This document shows, piece after piece, positions 16,288-25,408 of a DNA stretch of 64,000 nt (its first letter is position 1; each line of letters starts with the position of its first letter). Position numbers and translations under genes: made by a program. The notes below the pieces were generated by a model. It saw nothing but the letters and a program-made list of their open reading frames with translations. It searched no databases and was not told the origin of the DNA. The stretch is from JBGAHD01 sp044226395 (GTDB lineage Bacteria > Pseudomonadota > Gammaproteobacteria > Xanthomonadales > Ahniellaceae): contig JBGAHD010000002.1 in the NCBI GenBank assembly GCA_044226395.1, positions 1,178,001 to 1,242,000 on the forward strand, in the 5' to 3' direction.

Positions 16288-17934
16288 TCAGCGATAGCGT
16301 CGCCGCGGATTTTGAAAGCCCGACAGATTCCCCAGATTCAAAGAACCCGATCCGACGGCGCCGCCCGCCACGTAACGCGGCAACAAACCCTCGGGGCCCG
16401 CGCTGGCCGTGCCTTGGCCCAGGCCCGCCCCTTGGCCACCAACCGCCCCGAACACGAGCACGCGACCATCGGGCATCAGCGCGAGGCCATTGGCGAAACC
16501 GCTGCCAATCGCGATCGCGCCGCTGAGCACGCCCGTGTTGGCGACGTCGCGCACTTGTCGCGCGATCGGCGCGCCGGAATCGCAGGCGCAGAAACTCGTA
16601 TCGCCTTGCGCCATGCCCGCGGGGTCGCCCCAGGCCCAGATCTCGCCTGAGGCGGTCATTGCATGGCCATTCACGCCGGTCGCCGCGATGCTGACAATGT
16701 TGCTCAGCGCGCCGCCGGCGCTGCTCACGGCAATCGCGCCGGGTTGATAGTCGAAAACATTGGTCGCGCCCGCCGAACCGCTGACATTGCGACCCCAGGC
16801 GTAGACATGACCATCGGCGCCGAGCGCGAGACCGAACGCATCGCCCGCCGCGATCGAGACGATATTGGTCAGTGGCTGACCCGTCGCCTGCAGCACCACG
16901 GGCCGCGCGACGTCGGCGAACGGGCAATTGGCCGTGCTCGTGGTGTGGCCGAGCTCGCATTCGTCATTCGCGCCCCAGCTGTAAACCTGACCGTTCGCGC
17001 CCAGGGCCATGGCCGCGTTGGCCTGGCTCGCGATCTGGACGATGCCAGTCAAGGCCGCGCCGCCGGGCAGCCGCACGGGCGCGGGGAAGTTCACCGTGTC
17101 ATCGCCCGTGTTCTGGCCGATGTAGCGACCCCAGGACAGCACCGTACCCGTATCGAGCAAGACGGTCTTGTTGAACTGCCCAAGCGCCAGCTGCACGACA
17201 TGATTGAGCACCGCGCCACCGGCGCTGGCGAGCATGCGCGTGGGCGTGTATTGCAAGGTCAGATCAGTGCCGTCATTACGCAAGTGCGAGTTCAGGCCCC
17301 ACAGCAATACTTCGCCATCGTCGCTGACCGCGCCAGCTTGCGCGAAGCCCACGCTCGTCGAGGCGATTCGGCCCAGGTGTCCACCGCCCGCGGCGATCGC
17401 GTAGTCGGCGCTCGCGCTCGATTGCACCGCCTGAGCAGCCGCGCCGCGACCGAGCAAGGCCCATTCAACGAAGTCCTGACCCGGCGAATAGCCGTTCGCG
17501 CCCCAGCCCACCACCTCGCCGGCACCGGTGACGACGAACAAGGTCGAATCCCGCGACGAACCGCCGAAACCATCGAGCAACGGATGATGCTGCGGCGTCA
17601 CCTTGACCGTGAAGGTCTGCGTGTTCGCGCCATCATTGATCGTGTACGACACGTTGCCCAGGCGCCACCCCGTCATGCTGCCGCAGTCGGCCGCGACCGT
17701 GAGCGCCACGGGATCGAGCGACACGCACGTGTACGGCGCCACGCGATCGCTCGCCGGTCGACTGACCGTGAAGTTCGTGGCGATGCGCCACTGCACCTGG
17801 GTCACCGACGGCACGGTCTCGAAGCCATTGGCGAACAGCGGCGCGGTGCTTTGCGCCCCCGCGGGCGCGAACGCGCCGATACCCGCGAGCAGCAGGCAGA
17901 CCCGAAACGAACGAAGTGGCGAACAAGCCTTCAT
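16288..17934 (-). CDS. Secreted RCC1-repeat (beta-propeller) protein
   Basis: The 548-residue protein has a Sec signal peptide (VCLLLAGIGAFAPAGAQS), then LFANGFE, a short motif I associate with secreted Xanthomonadales proteins. An N-terminal domain of about 100 residues follows. The rest is several repeats of the RCC1 type, recognisable as G-x-V-x-x-W-G-x-N units (GEVVGWGANGYS, GQVYSWGANDEC, GHVYAWGRN, GEIWAWGDP). RCC1 repeats form seven-bladed propellers; in bacteria they occur in surface or secreted proteins of unknown role. It stands alone, divergent from the LuxR-type regulator. Confidence 0.85.
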   Translation of the reverse strand: MKACSPLRSFRVCLLLAGIGAFAPAGAQSTAPLFANGFETVPSVTQVQWRIATNFTVSRPASDRVAPYTCVSLDPVALTVAADCGSMTGWRLGNVSYTINDGANTQTFTVKVTPQHHPLLDGFGGSSRDSTLFVVTGAGEVVGWGANGYSPGQDFVEWALLGRGAAAQAVQSSASADYAIAAGGGHLGRIASTSVGFAQAGAVSDDGEVLLWGLNSHLRNDGTDLTLQYTPTRMLASAGGAVLNHVVQLALGQFNKTVLLDTGTVLSWGRYIGQNTGDDTVNFPAPVRLPGGAALTGIVQIASQANAAMALGANGQVYSWGANDECELGHTTSTANCPFADVARPVVLQATGQPLTNIVSIAAGDAFGLALGADGHVYAWGRNVSGSAGATNVFDYQPGAIAVSSAGGALSNIVSIAATGVNGHAMTASGEIWAWGDPAGMAQGDTSFCACDSGAPIARQVRDVANTGVLSGAIAIGSGFANGLALMPDGRVLVFGAVGGQGAGLGQGTASAGPEGLLPRYVAGGAVGSGSLNLGNLSGFQNPRRRYR

Positions 17935-18085
17935 GACGACCCCTCGAATGAACTGTCGAACTACCCGCGATCCGGGTTCCGCGCCTAGTACGCTGGGGGC
18001 CGGGACAAAGCCTCACCGTGTCCGCGTCGCTGCCTATTTAGGTAGGCTAGGTCGGGCGCTGGGAGCGCCATCGAGCGAGGTTCGC

Positions 18086-18724
18086 GTGATCGACCTGTTG
18101 TTGATCGAGGATCACCCGCTGTTTCGCGAGGGGCTGGATTCGGCCTTGGCGCGCCTGGCGCCGCGGTGGCGATTGATCGGCGTCAGCGGCGTGGCCGCGG
18201 GCCTCGAGGTGCTGCGCGAACGCGGCGACGCGATCGGCCTGATCCTGATCGACTGGATGTTGCCCGACGGTGATGGTCTGTCGGGCCTGCGCGTGATTGG
18301 CGCGGCCATGCCGCACATCCCGCGCGTGCTGATCTCGGGCCGTGGCGATCGCGACATCGTCGATCGCGCGCGCCGCGCCGGCGCCAGCGGCTTCATCCCG
18401 AAATCGTTGGACGTGCGCGAGATGCTCGCGGTGATCGAGATTCTGCTCGATGGGGGTACTTGGTTTCCCGCCGAGGTTCCCGCGACCGCGGGCGCGCCGC
18501 CGGCCGCGCGCGCCGACGGCGATGACGTGGCGATGAGCCCGCGCCAACTCGCGGTGCTGCGCTTGCTGTGCCAAGGCTGCAACAACAAACAAATCGCGCG
18601 TGAGCTCGACATCGCCGATCGCACGGTGCGCGCAAACCTGACCGAGTTGTTCCGCCTGCTCGGCGTGGCCAGTCGCACGCAGCTGGTGATCGAGGCGCAA
18701 AAGCGCGGGCTCGATCGCGCGTGA
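18086..18724 (+). CDS. LuxR/NarL-type response regulator
   Basis: The 212-residue protein has a receiver domain starting at IDLLLIEDHPLFREG, with acidic residues, the phosphoacceptor Asp in LILIDWMLPDGDG, Ser in LISGRG and Lys in FIPKS. A LuxR-type helix-turn-helix follows (MSPRQLAVLRLLCQGCNNKQ through IADRTVRANLTELFRLLG). I use GTG 18086, with GAGG 5 nt before it, because the receiver begins right there. The next gene, a hybrid kinase, starts inside its stop codon (GTGA overlap), so the two are translationally coupled and form a two-component pair. Confidence 0.9.
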   Translation: MIDLLLIEDHPLFREGLDSALARLAPRWRLIGVSGVAAGLEVLRERGDAIGLILIDWMLPDGDGLSGLRVIGAAMPHIPRVLISGRGDRDIVDRARRAGASGFIPKSLDVREMLAVIEILLDGGTWFPAEVPATAGAPPAARADGDDVAMSPRQLAVLRLLCQGCNNKQIARELDIADRTVRANLTELFRLLGVASRTQLVIEAQKRGLDRA

Positions 18725-20523
18725 ACGCCGCCATCGCCCCGATCGCGCATCCGCCGCGCGTCAGCGACGCGCGCATTCGCCTGGAATGCGTGCGCGAGTT
18801 GTACAAGCAGATTCCCAACAGCTTCATCGCGGCGATGGTGGTGACGGTCTACATGGTCGCCACGCAGTGGGACAAGGCGCCGCCGCGCGCGATCGGCTGG
18901 TGGTTGGCCACGCAGGCGCTGGCGCAGGCGCACCGGTTCTGGGTCTATGGTGCCTATCGGCGCGCCGAGGCGCGCGGCGCCATCGATATCGACAGCGCCG
19001 ATCGCTGGGCGCGGCACTATGCCGCGTACATGCTGGGCGCGGGCTTGGTGTGGGCGTCGTGCGCGTACTGGTTCCTGGTGCCGGGCAATGCCTACGCGCA
19101 GGCGCTGACCATGTGCGGGTTGTACGGCATCAGCGCCGGCGCGGTGCCGGGCAATGCCTATCATCCGCCGGCGATTCATGGCTTTCTCGCGGTGATCTTT
19201 CTCGGCGTGTTCGCGCGGCTGCTCGCGATCGGCGATTTCGATCACGTGGCGCTGGGGCTGGCGTCGTTGTTGTTCATGGCGATCATGATGCTGTTCGGGC
19301 GCGTGCAGACGCGCTTTCTGCGTGAGTCGATCCGCATGCGCTTCGAACGCGCGGAACTGGTCGAGGCGCTGTCGCGGCAAACCCGCGAAGCCGAACAAGC
19401 GCGCGAACGCGCCGAGCAATCGAACCTGGCCAAGTCGCAATTTCTCGCCGCGGCCAGTCACGATTTGCGTCAGCCCTTGCATGCCTTGGGTTTGTTCTCG
19501 GCGTCGCTGCGTGATTTCAAGTTGTCCGAGGACCAGCAGCGCGTCGTCGCGCGCATCTACGCCAATATCGATGCGCTCGAGGCCTTGTTCGATGAGTTGC
19601 TCGATATCTCGCGGCTCGATGCCGGCACGGTGCGACCGACCATCGTCGATCTGCGCGCCGAGCCCTTGTTGCAAGGTCTCGCGCAACGCTATCGACCGCT
19701 GGCCGAGGCGCGCGGCCTGAGTCTGCGCTGTCGCGTGCCGGCCGATGCCGTGTTGCGCGCCGACGCGGTGCTGCTCGAACGCATGCTCGGCAATCTGCTC
19801 GCCAATGCCGTGCGCTATACCGAGCGTGGCGGCATCGCGCTGACGTGTCGTCGTCGCGGCGATGCGTGGCTGCTGCAAGTGTGGGACACGGGCATCGGCA
19901 TCGCCGCCGATCAGCACGCGCGCATCTTCGAGGAGTTCTATCAAATCGGAAACCCCGAACGCGATCGCGCCAAGGGCCTGGGGCTGGGTCTGTCGATCGT
20001 GCAGCGCCTGGGTGCCTTGCTCGCGCTGCCGATCAGCTTGCGCTCGCAACCCGGACACGGCAGCCAGTTCGCGCTGCGCGTGCCGCGCGGCGATGCCGAG
20101 GCCATCGTGACGCCCGCGCCCGAACCCGCGTCGTCAACGGCGGACTTGATCACGGGCCGCGTGATCGCGGTGATCGACGACGAGGAGAGCATCCGCGAAG
20201 GCATGGCGGGCCTGCTCGCGCAATGGGGCGTGCGCGCGGTGGTCGCGGCTGATCTCGCCGACTGCGAAGCGGGCCTGGCGCGACTGGGCGCGGCACCGGC
20301 GCTCGTGATCGCGGATTTTCGCTTGCGTGATGTCTCGGGCACCTCGGTCATCGACGCTTTGCGCGCGCGCCACGGCGCTGGCGTTCGCGGCCTGATCATC
20401 ACCGGCGACGTGGCGCGCGAGAGTCTGCAGGCCGCGCGCCGCGCCGGTTATCCAGTCTTGCACAAGCCCGTGCGGCCGGCGCAGCTGCGCGCGTTGTGCA
20501 ATCACTTGCTGGCCGAGCCTTGA
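18721..20523 (+). CDS. Hybrid sensor histidine kinase with C-terminal receiver
   Basis: The 600-residue protein starts at GTG 18721 overlapping the preceding stop. About six hydrophobic helices fill residues 30-205, with no large periplasmic loop. A coiled coil and the H-box AASHDLRQPLHALGLFSAS follow, then the ATPase domain (DTGIGIAADQHARIFEEFYQ and GLGLGLSIVQRLG). The C-terminal receiver begins VIAVIDDEE, with the acceptor Asp in LVIADFRLRD and Lys in VLHKPVRP. It likely senses a membrane or intramembrane signal and phosphorylates the upstream LuxR-type regulator. The signal is unknown. Confidence 0.92.
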   Translation: MNAAIAPIAHPPRVSDARIRLECVRELYKQIPNSFIAAMVVTVYMVATQWDKAPPRAIGWWLATQALAQAHRFWVYGAYRRAEARGAIDIDSADRWARHYAAYMLGAGLVWASCAYWFLVPGNAYAQALTMCGLYGISAGAVPGNAYHPPAIHGFLAVIFLGVFARLLAIGDFDHVALGLASLLFMAIMMLFGRVQTRFLRESIRMRFERAELVEALSRQTREAEQARERAEQSNLAKSQFLAAASHDLRQPLHALGLFSASLRDFKLSEDQQRVVARIYANIDALEALFDELLDISRLDAGTVRPTIVDLRAEPLLQGLAQRYRPLAEARGLSLRCRVPADAVLRADAVLLERMLGNLLANAVRYTERGGIALTCRRRGDAWLLQVWDTGIGIAADQHARIFEEFYQIGNPERDRAKGLGLGLSIVQRLGALLALPISLRSQPGHGSQFALRVPRGDAEAIVTPAPEPASSTADLITGRVIAVIDDEESIREGMAGLLAQWGVRAVVAADLADCEAGLARLGAAPALVIADFRLRDVSGTSVIDALRARHGAGVRGLIITGDVARESLQAARRAGYPVLHKPVRPAQLRALCNHLLAEP

Positions 20524-20529
20524 GGCGAC

Positions 20530-21104
20530 TCACGCGCGGGCAAGCGCTTCCTCGACCAAGTGCGCAGAGGTCGTGGCGCGACGCCTCACGAGCCGAGGGC
20601 GCGCGTCTTCGCGGATTTAGTCGGCGCGACCATATGGGCCGGCGCGCCCTCATCGGGCGAAGGGGGTCAGGTGGCGTCGGTGACGTAGTCGACGCTGAAG
20701 CCGGCGTCGCTGGCCGCGCGCGTGGTCGTCTCGCAGCATTGTTCGGTGCGAATGCCCGAGACGATGACGCGGCGAATGCCACGCTCGTTCAACCATGCCG
20801 CGAGATCGGTGCCCGCGAGCGCGCTGTGGCGATGCTTGTGCACGGTGACATCGGCGTCGAACGCGGTCAGGCGCTCGATCGGTCGCACGAGGCCCGAGGA
20901 CACGGTGAAATGGGGATCGCCCGAACTTTCCGGATCGACGTGAAAGATGCGCGCGATCGGCAAGCCGCGCGCTTGCGCGCCAACGATCAGCGCGTTTTGC
21001 GCGCGCAGATAGTTCGGCATCTCGGTGGCGTCGAAATAGCCGCGATGACGAAAGCTTTCCTGCGCGTCGATCACCAGCAGGGCGGTGCCGGGGGTGTTGG
21101 CCAT
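20530..21104 (-). pseudogene. Isochorismatase-family hydrolase gene, apparently broken near its 3' end
   Basis: From ATG 21104 (AGGAG 7 nt before) an open frame of 145 codons runs to a stop at 20667. It has Asp in VIDAQESF, Lys in TVHKHRHSAL and the nucleophile Cys in RTEQCCETTTRAA, the triad of cysteine hydrolases of the isochorismatase family. Family members usually continue 35-50 residues past the point where this frame stops (YVTDAT). In another frame downstream I read IREDARPRLV then AHLVEEALARA before a stop at 20530, with one in-frame stop inside, which resembles the missing C-terminal helix. This suggests a frameshift and decay, or a sequencing error. The 145-residue product may still be made. 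Confidence 0.5.
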
Positions 21105-21267
21105 GGTCGATCTCCTGTTGCGAGGAGGCGGCGTTAGGCTCGCCGAGGACTCGCCACGAGACCGCCGGAAGACGCTTACGCGCAAAACGGACATCGCCGG
21201 GGCCCGCCAGGCCGCCTGAAAAGCGGGCTGGGGTCCGCGGGCGACGCGTCGACGCGCGTCGAGCCCG

Positions 21268-22299
21268 ATGCGCGAAACCGACATATCCGCGCGGGGCATC
21301 TCCGTTGCCGACGCGAGAGCGGCGGCGACGCCGATTCCGGTCTACGTGGTGCTGTACGACGGCGTGCTACTGCTCGACCTCGCGGGCATTGCCGAGCCCT
21401 ATCGCATCGCCAACCGGTGGGCGCGCGACAACGATCGCCCCGAGCCCTTCGCGCTGCGCTTCATCGCCGAGCGCGAGCAGGTCACGTGTTCGTTGCGCCT
21501 GTCGATCACGCGCGACGCGCCCTTGCCCGAGCGTGTCCCCGACAAGGCGTGGCTGATCGTGCCCGGCGGCATCGAGTCGGTCGAGCGCCTGGACTTGCCG
21601 TCGACGCGTCGACTTGTCGCGTGGTTGCGCGCGGTCGCGACGCAACCGGCCAAGCGCATCACCGTGTGCTCGGGCGCGCTGCTCGCGGGCATGGCTGGCT
21701 GGCTTGACGGCCTGGCCTGCACCACGCATCACGATCTGATCGCGGCACTGCGCCGCGTCGCGCCCAACGCCAAGGTGGTGGAGAACCGCATCTTCGTCGA
21801 CATCGGCATCGCCACCAGCGCCGGCATCACCGCCGGCATCGATCTGGCGCTGTGGACCATCGGGCGAAAGTGCGACATCGGGCTTCCGCTCGGCGCAAAG
21901 TTTCGCGGTGGCGGCGGCATCAAGCTGCTGTTCGCGCGCCGTGTCGGCGACGATCCGCAGATCTCGCCCTGGCTGATGCATCGCAATCACCTGCACCCGG
22001 CCGTGCATCGCGCGCAAGACGCGGTGGCGCGCGCGCCGGCGCGGGCCTGGACGCAGCACAGCATCGCCGCCGCGCACGTGGGCGAGCGTCATCTCAATCG
22101 CCTGTTCCTGGCGCAGACCGGCGTGACGCCGCGCGACTATGTGCAGCAACTGCGGTTGGCGCTGGCGCGAAGTCTCCTGGCCGAGCCGCGTTGCACGGTC
22201 GAACGCGCGGCGGCGGTGGCGGGGTTCTCGTCGGCCAATCATCTGCGCCGCGCATGGCGGCGGACCTGTGGCGAAGCGCCAAGGCGCGCCGCGGCCTGA
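21268..22299 (+). CDS. GlxA-type transcriptional regulator (DJ-1/PfpI plus AraC)
   Basis: The 343-residue protein joins an N-terminal DJ-1/PfpI-like domain (YVVLYDGVLLLDLAGIAEPY; the elbow Cys in ITVCSGALLAGMAGWLDG) to a C-terminal AraC DNA-binding domain (HVGERHLNRLFLAQTGVTPRDY and AGFSSANHLRRAWRRTCGEAP). This is the GlxA/FtrA/CdhR architecture; such regulators control metabolism of amines, carnitine and related compounds. The linker around residues 195-225 looks less conserved than I would expect. It is divergent from the isochorismatase-like gene, a frequent target of this type of regulator, so it may control that gene. Confidence 0.88.
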   Translation: MRETDISARGISVADARAAATPIPVYVVLYDGVLLLDLAGIAEPYRIANRWARDNDRPEPFALRFIAEREQVTCSLRLSITRDAPLPERVPDKAWLIVPGGIESVERLDLPSTRRLVAWLRAVATQPAKRITVCSGALLAGMAGWLDGLACTTHHDLIAALRRVAPNAKVVENRIFVDIGIATSAGITAGIDLALWTIGRKCDIGLPLGAKFRGGGGIKLLFARRVGDDPQISPWLMHRNHLHPAVHRAQDAVARAPARAWTQHSIAAAHVGERHLNRLFLAQTGVTPRDYVQQLRLALARSLLAEPRCTVERAAAVAGFSSANHLRRAWRRTCGEAPRRAAA

Positions 22300-22479
22300 G
22301 GCCCAACCGCGCGAGTTCCCAAAACCTCGCTTGCACGCCTGCAAATGGCTTTGGCCGTTTTCCTGCTGGCGCCGCGACGACGTCGGGCGCAGGATGCCGG
22401 CCCATCAGGACGCCGCCGCCGCGAGGGTGGGTGGCGGATCAACGCGCCTCAAGCGCGCGCATCACTCGAAGGAGACGAT

Positions 22480-23094
22480 ATGAGACTCTACTATTCCCCC
22501 GCCGCCTGCTCGATGTCGCCCAATATCGTCGCGCACGAACTGGGCCTGGACGTGCAGCTCGAGAAAGTCGACCTCAAGACCCATCGCACCATCGACGGCG
22601 GCGACTACTACGCGATCAATCCCAAGGGCTACGTGCCGGCGCTGCAGCTCGATGACGGCTCGCTGCTGACCGAAGGTCCGGCGATCGTGCAGTACCTGGC
22701 CGACCTCAAGCCCGCCGCCGGCCTCGCGCCCGCGCTCGGCACGATCGAGCGTTATCGCTTGATGGAAACGCTGAACTTCATCTCGACCGAGTTGCACAAG
22801 GGCTTCAGCCCGCTGTTCAACCCGGCCACGCCCGACGCGTGGCGCGCGATCGTGATCGATCGTCTGAATCAGCATTTCGCGCGCCTCGAAGCGCATTTCG
22901 CGACGAAGGACTTTGTCTTCGGCGATCGCTTCTCGGTGGCTGATGCGTATCTGTTCACGGTCATCAGCTGGTCGCGCTTCGTGAAGGTCGACATCAGCAA
23001 GTACGCCGCCATCGGTCGCTATCTCGAGCGCATCGGCGCGCGCCCGGCCGTGCGTCGCGCCATGGCCGAGGAAGGTCTGATCAAGGCCGCTTGA
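22480..23094 (+). CDS. gstA: Glutathione S-transferase (GstA-like, beta class)
   Basis: The 204-residue protein starts at ATG 22480 after a strong AAGGAG site. MRLYYSPAACSMSPNIVAHE contains the Cys at position 10 characteristic of bacterial beta-class GSTs. NPKGYVPAL gives the cis-Pro loop and LLTEGPAIVQYLAD the Glu binding the glutathione gamma-glutamyl group. The C-terminal helical domain contains FGDRFSVADAYLFTV. These enzymes conjugate or bind glutathione and protect from electrophiles and oxidants. Confidence 0.92.
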   Translation: MRLYYSPAACSMSPNIVAHELGLDVQLEKVDLKTHRTIDGGDYYAINPKGYVPALQLDDGSLLTEGPAIVQYLADLKPAAGLAPALGTIERYRLMETLNFISTELHKGFSPLFNPATPDAWRAIVIDRLNQHFARLEAHFATKDFVFGDRFSVADAYLFTVISWSRFVKVDISKYAAIGRYLERIGARPAVRRAMAEEGLIKAA

Positions 23095-23400
23095 TCGACA
23101 CTCGCCCCGCGCGCGCTTCGCCCCAGGGCGGGCACGCGCGCGGGACGAGACTCCATGTGGCGCGGGCGCGACGCGCCTGACTGGCGTTGTCGCCGTCGCG
23201 CCGCGCTTCATCGCGCACGGCTTCGGGCCATTCGCACGGACCGTTCGACGCTTCGCGAGGCAAGCTGCGGGCGATCGGGAAAAATGCCTTCGCGCGCGGT
23301 GAAAATGCCCGCGAGCGGCGTTAAGACTCGCGCCCAATTTGTTAACGGATTTCTCAAGTTTCGTGATCTAGCGTGCCTCTCCCCCGCGGAGAAGGCCACC
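23095..23400. other. Intergenic stretch, one strong hairpin
   Basis: This 306-bp gap holds a 10-bp perfect stem, CCCGCGCGCG (23106-23115) with CGCGCGCGGG (23135-23144), 12 bp after the gstA stop, which may end that transcript although no T-tract follows. I see no convincing gene. The last 80 bp are less GC-rich and contain GTTAAC at 23340 and several A/T runs, so the promoter of the YbdK-like gene probably lies there, but I cannot define boxes. Confidence 0.4.
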
Positions 23401-24657
23401 ATGACCCCACTCGCTCGCGATGAATTCACCTTCGGCATCGAGGAAGAGTTTTTTCTGATCCAGCCGGGCAACGGCAATGCCGTGCCGCGCGTGCCCAAGC
23501 TGCTGCTCAAGGCCTGTCGCAAACGCATCGGCGAGCATGTCTCGCCGGAAATGCTGCAATCGCAGATCGAACTATCGTCGCCGGTGTTTTCATCCTGCGC
23601 GCAGGCGCGCGCGGAGATGACGCGGCTGCGCGCGGAACTCGCCGACGTGGTTGGCGCGATGAACTATCGTCTGGTCGCGGCCGGCACGCATCCCCTGGCG
23701 TCATGGACCGAGCAACGTCACACCGACAAACCGCGTTACGAACGGCTGATGGACGATTTCCAGATCATCGGCCGACGCAACGTGCTGTGCGGCCTGCACG
23801 TGCACGTAGCTATTCCCGAGGGACTCGATCGCGTGCGTCTGATGAATCGCGTCTTGCCATGGCTGCCGCTGTTCCTGGCGCTGTCGACCTCGTCGCCGTT
23901 CTGGAATCGTCAGCGCACGGGCTTGCTCAGTTATCGCCAGGCGGCGTATGACGAATGGCCGCGCACGGGCATTCCCGATCATTTCGCCGACGAGGCCGAG
24001 TACAACGCCTTCGTCAACGTGCTCGTGCGCGCCGGCGCGGCGCGCGACGCGAGTTTTCTGTGGTGGGCGATTCGGCCGGCGACGCGCTATCCGACCTTGG
24101 AGCTGCGCATCGCCGACAGTTGCACGCGCGTCGAGGACAGTCTGGCGATCGCCGCGTTGTATCGGTGCTTGATTCGACGCCTGGCGCGCACGCCCGACTG
24201 GGGCACGCCGTGGCTGCCGTGGACGCGGCGCGTGATCGACGAGAATCGCTGGCGCGCCAAGCGTCATGGCATCGAGGCGCAGTTCATCGATCCGGCCGAT
24301 GGCGGCACGCGCTCGTGCGCGCAATGGCTCAACACGCTGCGCGTGGAATTGGCCGACGACGTGCGCGCGCTCGGCTGCGAGGCCGCGATGGCGCGGCTGA
24401 CCACGATCATGGCGCGCGGCACCAGCGCGCACGAGCAACTGGCCGTGTATCGCGCGGCGCGCGATGGCGGCGCGACGCGCGTCGAGGCCTTGCGTCGCGT
24501 GGTCGACTGGCTGGTCACCGCCACGGTGCCGCGCGCGAACGCGATCGACGCGGCCGACGAGGGCGTGGATGACGCCACCGAGACCACCGAGCCCTTCGCG
24601 CCGCCCGTCGCGCGCGGCCTCGTGGCGCCGCCGGAGGCCGCGTCGGCGTTGGCATGA
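23401..24657 (+). CDS. YbdK-family carboxylate-amine ligase (glutamate-cysteine ligase type 2)
   Basis: I start this at ATG 23401 (418 residues), preceded by GGAGAAGG; earlier in-frame codons have no family similarity. It opens with EFTFGIEEEFFLI, the invariant start of YbdK proteins, then shows QSQIELSSPVF, LVAAGTHP, CGLHVHVAIP, LSTSSPFW and ELRIADSCTRVEDSLAIAAL. These motifs define the GCS2 fold that activates a carboxylate with ATP and joins it to an amine; YbdK of E. coli has weak glutamate-cysteine ligase activity. The C-terminal 50 residues are low-complexity. The true substrate here is unknown. Confidence 0.9.
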   Translation: MTPLARDEFTFGIEEEFFLIQPGNGNAVPRVPKLLLKACRKRIGEHVSPEMLQSQIELSSPVFSSCAQARAEMTRLRAELADVVGAMNYRLVAAGTHPLASWTEQRHTDKPRYERLMDDFQIIGRRNVLCGLHVHVAIPEGLDRVRLMNRVLPWLPLFLALSTSSPFWNRQRTGLLSYRQAAYDEWPRTGIPDHFADEAEYNAFVNVLVRAGAARDASFLWWAIRPATRYPTLELRIADSCTRVEDSLAIAALYRCLIRRLARTPDWGTPWLPWTRRVIDENRWRAKRHGIEAQFIDPADGGTRSCAQWLNTLRVELADDVRALGCEAAMARLTTIMARGTSAHEQLAVYRAARDGGATRVEALRRVVDWLVTATVPRANAIDAADEGVDDATETTEPFAPPVARGLVAPPEAASALA

Positions 24658-24669
24658 TCCCGGGCGCCT

Positions 24670-24698
24670 CGGCGCGCGTCGGATGTCGACGCGCGCCG
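24670..24698. terminator. 12-bp perfect hairpin after the YbdK-like gene
   Basis: CGGCGCGCGTCG and CGACGCGCGCCG form a perfect 12-bp stem around the 5-nt loop GATGT, 13 bp after the YbdK stop. There is no T-tract, so termination is likely but not certain. Confidence 0.45.
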
Positions 24699-24750
24699 GT
24701 GGCGCCGGTCGTGGCGCGGTCTGCTATCTTCGCGCCATACGGAGGGAGCC

Positions 24751-24987
24751 ATGCCCAAACTGTTCGATAACGAGAGTGGTCGCCTGCTCGGCGTCATCAG
24801 TCAGGCCGATGTCGATTTTCTGATCACCCAGCTCGAGGAAGAGTCGAGCGACGATCAGGATTACTGGATCGATCCCGACACGCTCGAATATCTCGCCGAC
24901 GCCGGCGCGTCCAACAATCTGCTGGGCCTGTTGCGCGAAGCCGGCGCGGCCACCACCGGATTGGAAATTCGCTGGGCCGCGGATTGA
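24751..24987 (+). CDS. Small conserved-looking acidic protein of unknown function
   Basis: A 78-residue protein with GGAGGGAG before the ATG. It reads MPKLFDNESGRLLGVISQAD and then an acidic stretch (QLEEESSDDQDYWID), ending with a helical segment, NNLLGLLREAGAATTGLEI. There is no signal peptide or membrane helix. I recall similar short proteins as uncharacterised in proteobacteria but cannot give a family name. The MAPEG gene starts 5 bp after its stop, so they are co-transcribed. Confidence 0.7.
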   Translation: MPKLFDNESGRLLGVISQADVDFLITQLEEESSDDQDYWIDPDTLEYLADAGASNNLLGLLREAGAATTGLEIRWAAD

Positions 24988-24992
24988 GCGCG

Positions 24993-25376
24993 ATGTTGCT
25001 GGTCGCCTGGGTCGTGTGGCTGACCGTGCTGCTGCAGATCGGCGCGGTCGTGGCGGTGAGTCTGGCGCGTCGCCGTCACGGCATTCGCGCGCCGGCGACC
25101 ACGGGTCATCCCGCGTTCGAGCGCGTCTATCGCGTGCAGGGCAACACCACCGAGTCGACCCTGGCCTTTCTGCCGGCCTTGTGGCTGACCGCGCAGTACG
25201 CGAGCGCGACGCTGGCCGGCATCGTGGGCCTGATCTGGGTTGTGTCGCGCGCGTGGTATGGCGTGGCCTACGCGCGCGAAGGCGGGCGGCGTGGTCCGCC
25301 CTACATCATCAGCATGGTGGCGGTGGCGATCCTGATCGTCGCCGCGGCCGTGGGCATGACGCGCGCGATGCTGTGA
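24993..25376 (+). CDS. MAPEG-family membrane protein
   Basis: The 127-residue protein has four hydrophobic helices and the loop RVQGNTTESTLAFLPALWL, a variant of the MAPEG signature ERVxxNxxE, followed by SRAWYGVAYAREGGRRGPPY. MAPEG proteins act in the membrane on lipid or glutathione-related substrates. I prefer ATG 24993; a TTG at 24984 overlapping the previous stop would add three residues. Enzymatic activity is unknown for most bacterial members. Confidence 0.85.
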   Translation: MLLVAWVVWLTVLLQIGAVVAVSLARRRHGIRAPATTGHPAFERVYRVQGNTTESTLAFLPALWLTAQYASATLAGIVGLIWVVSRAWYGVAYAREGGRRGPPYIISMVAVAILIVAAAVGMTRAML

Positions 25377-25408
25377 GCCGCGCGCTCGCCGAGTAACACG
25401 GAGGACCG

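Noticed and set aside
21830..21960. Possible compensating frameshift inside the GlxA-type regulator
   Set aside because: Other frames in this stretch do not give a better match to the family, so ordinary divergence is the simpler reading.
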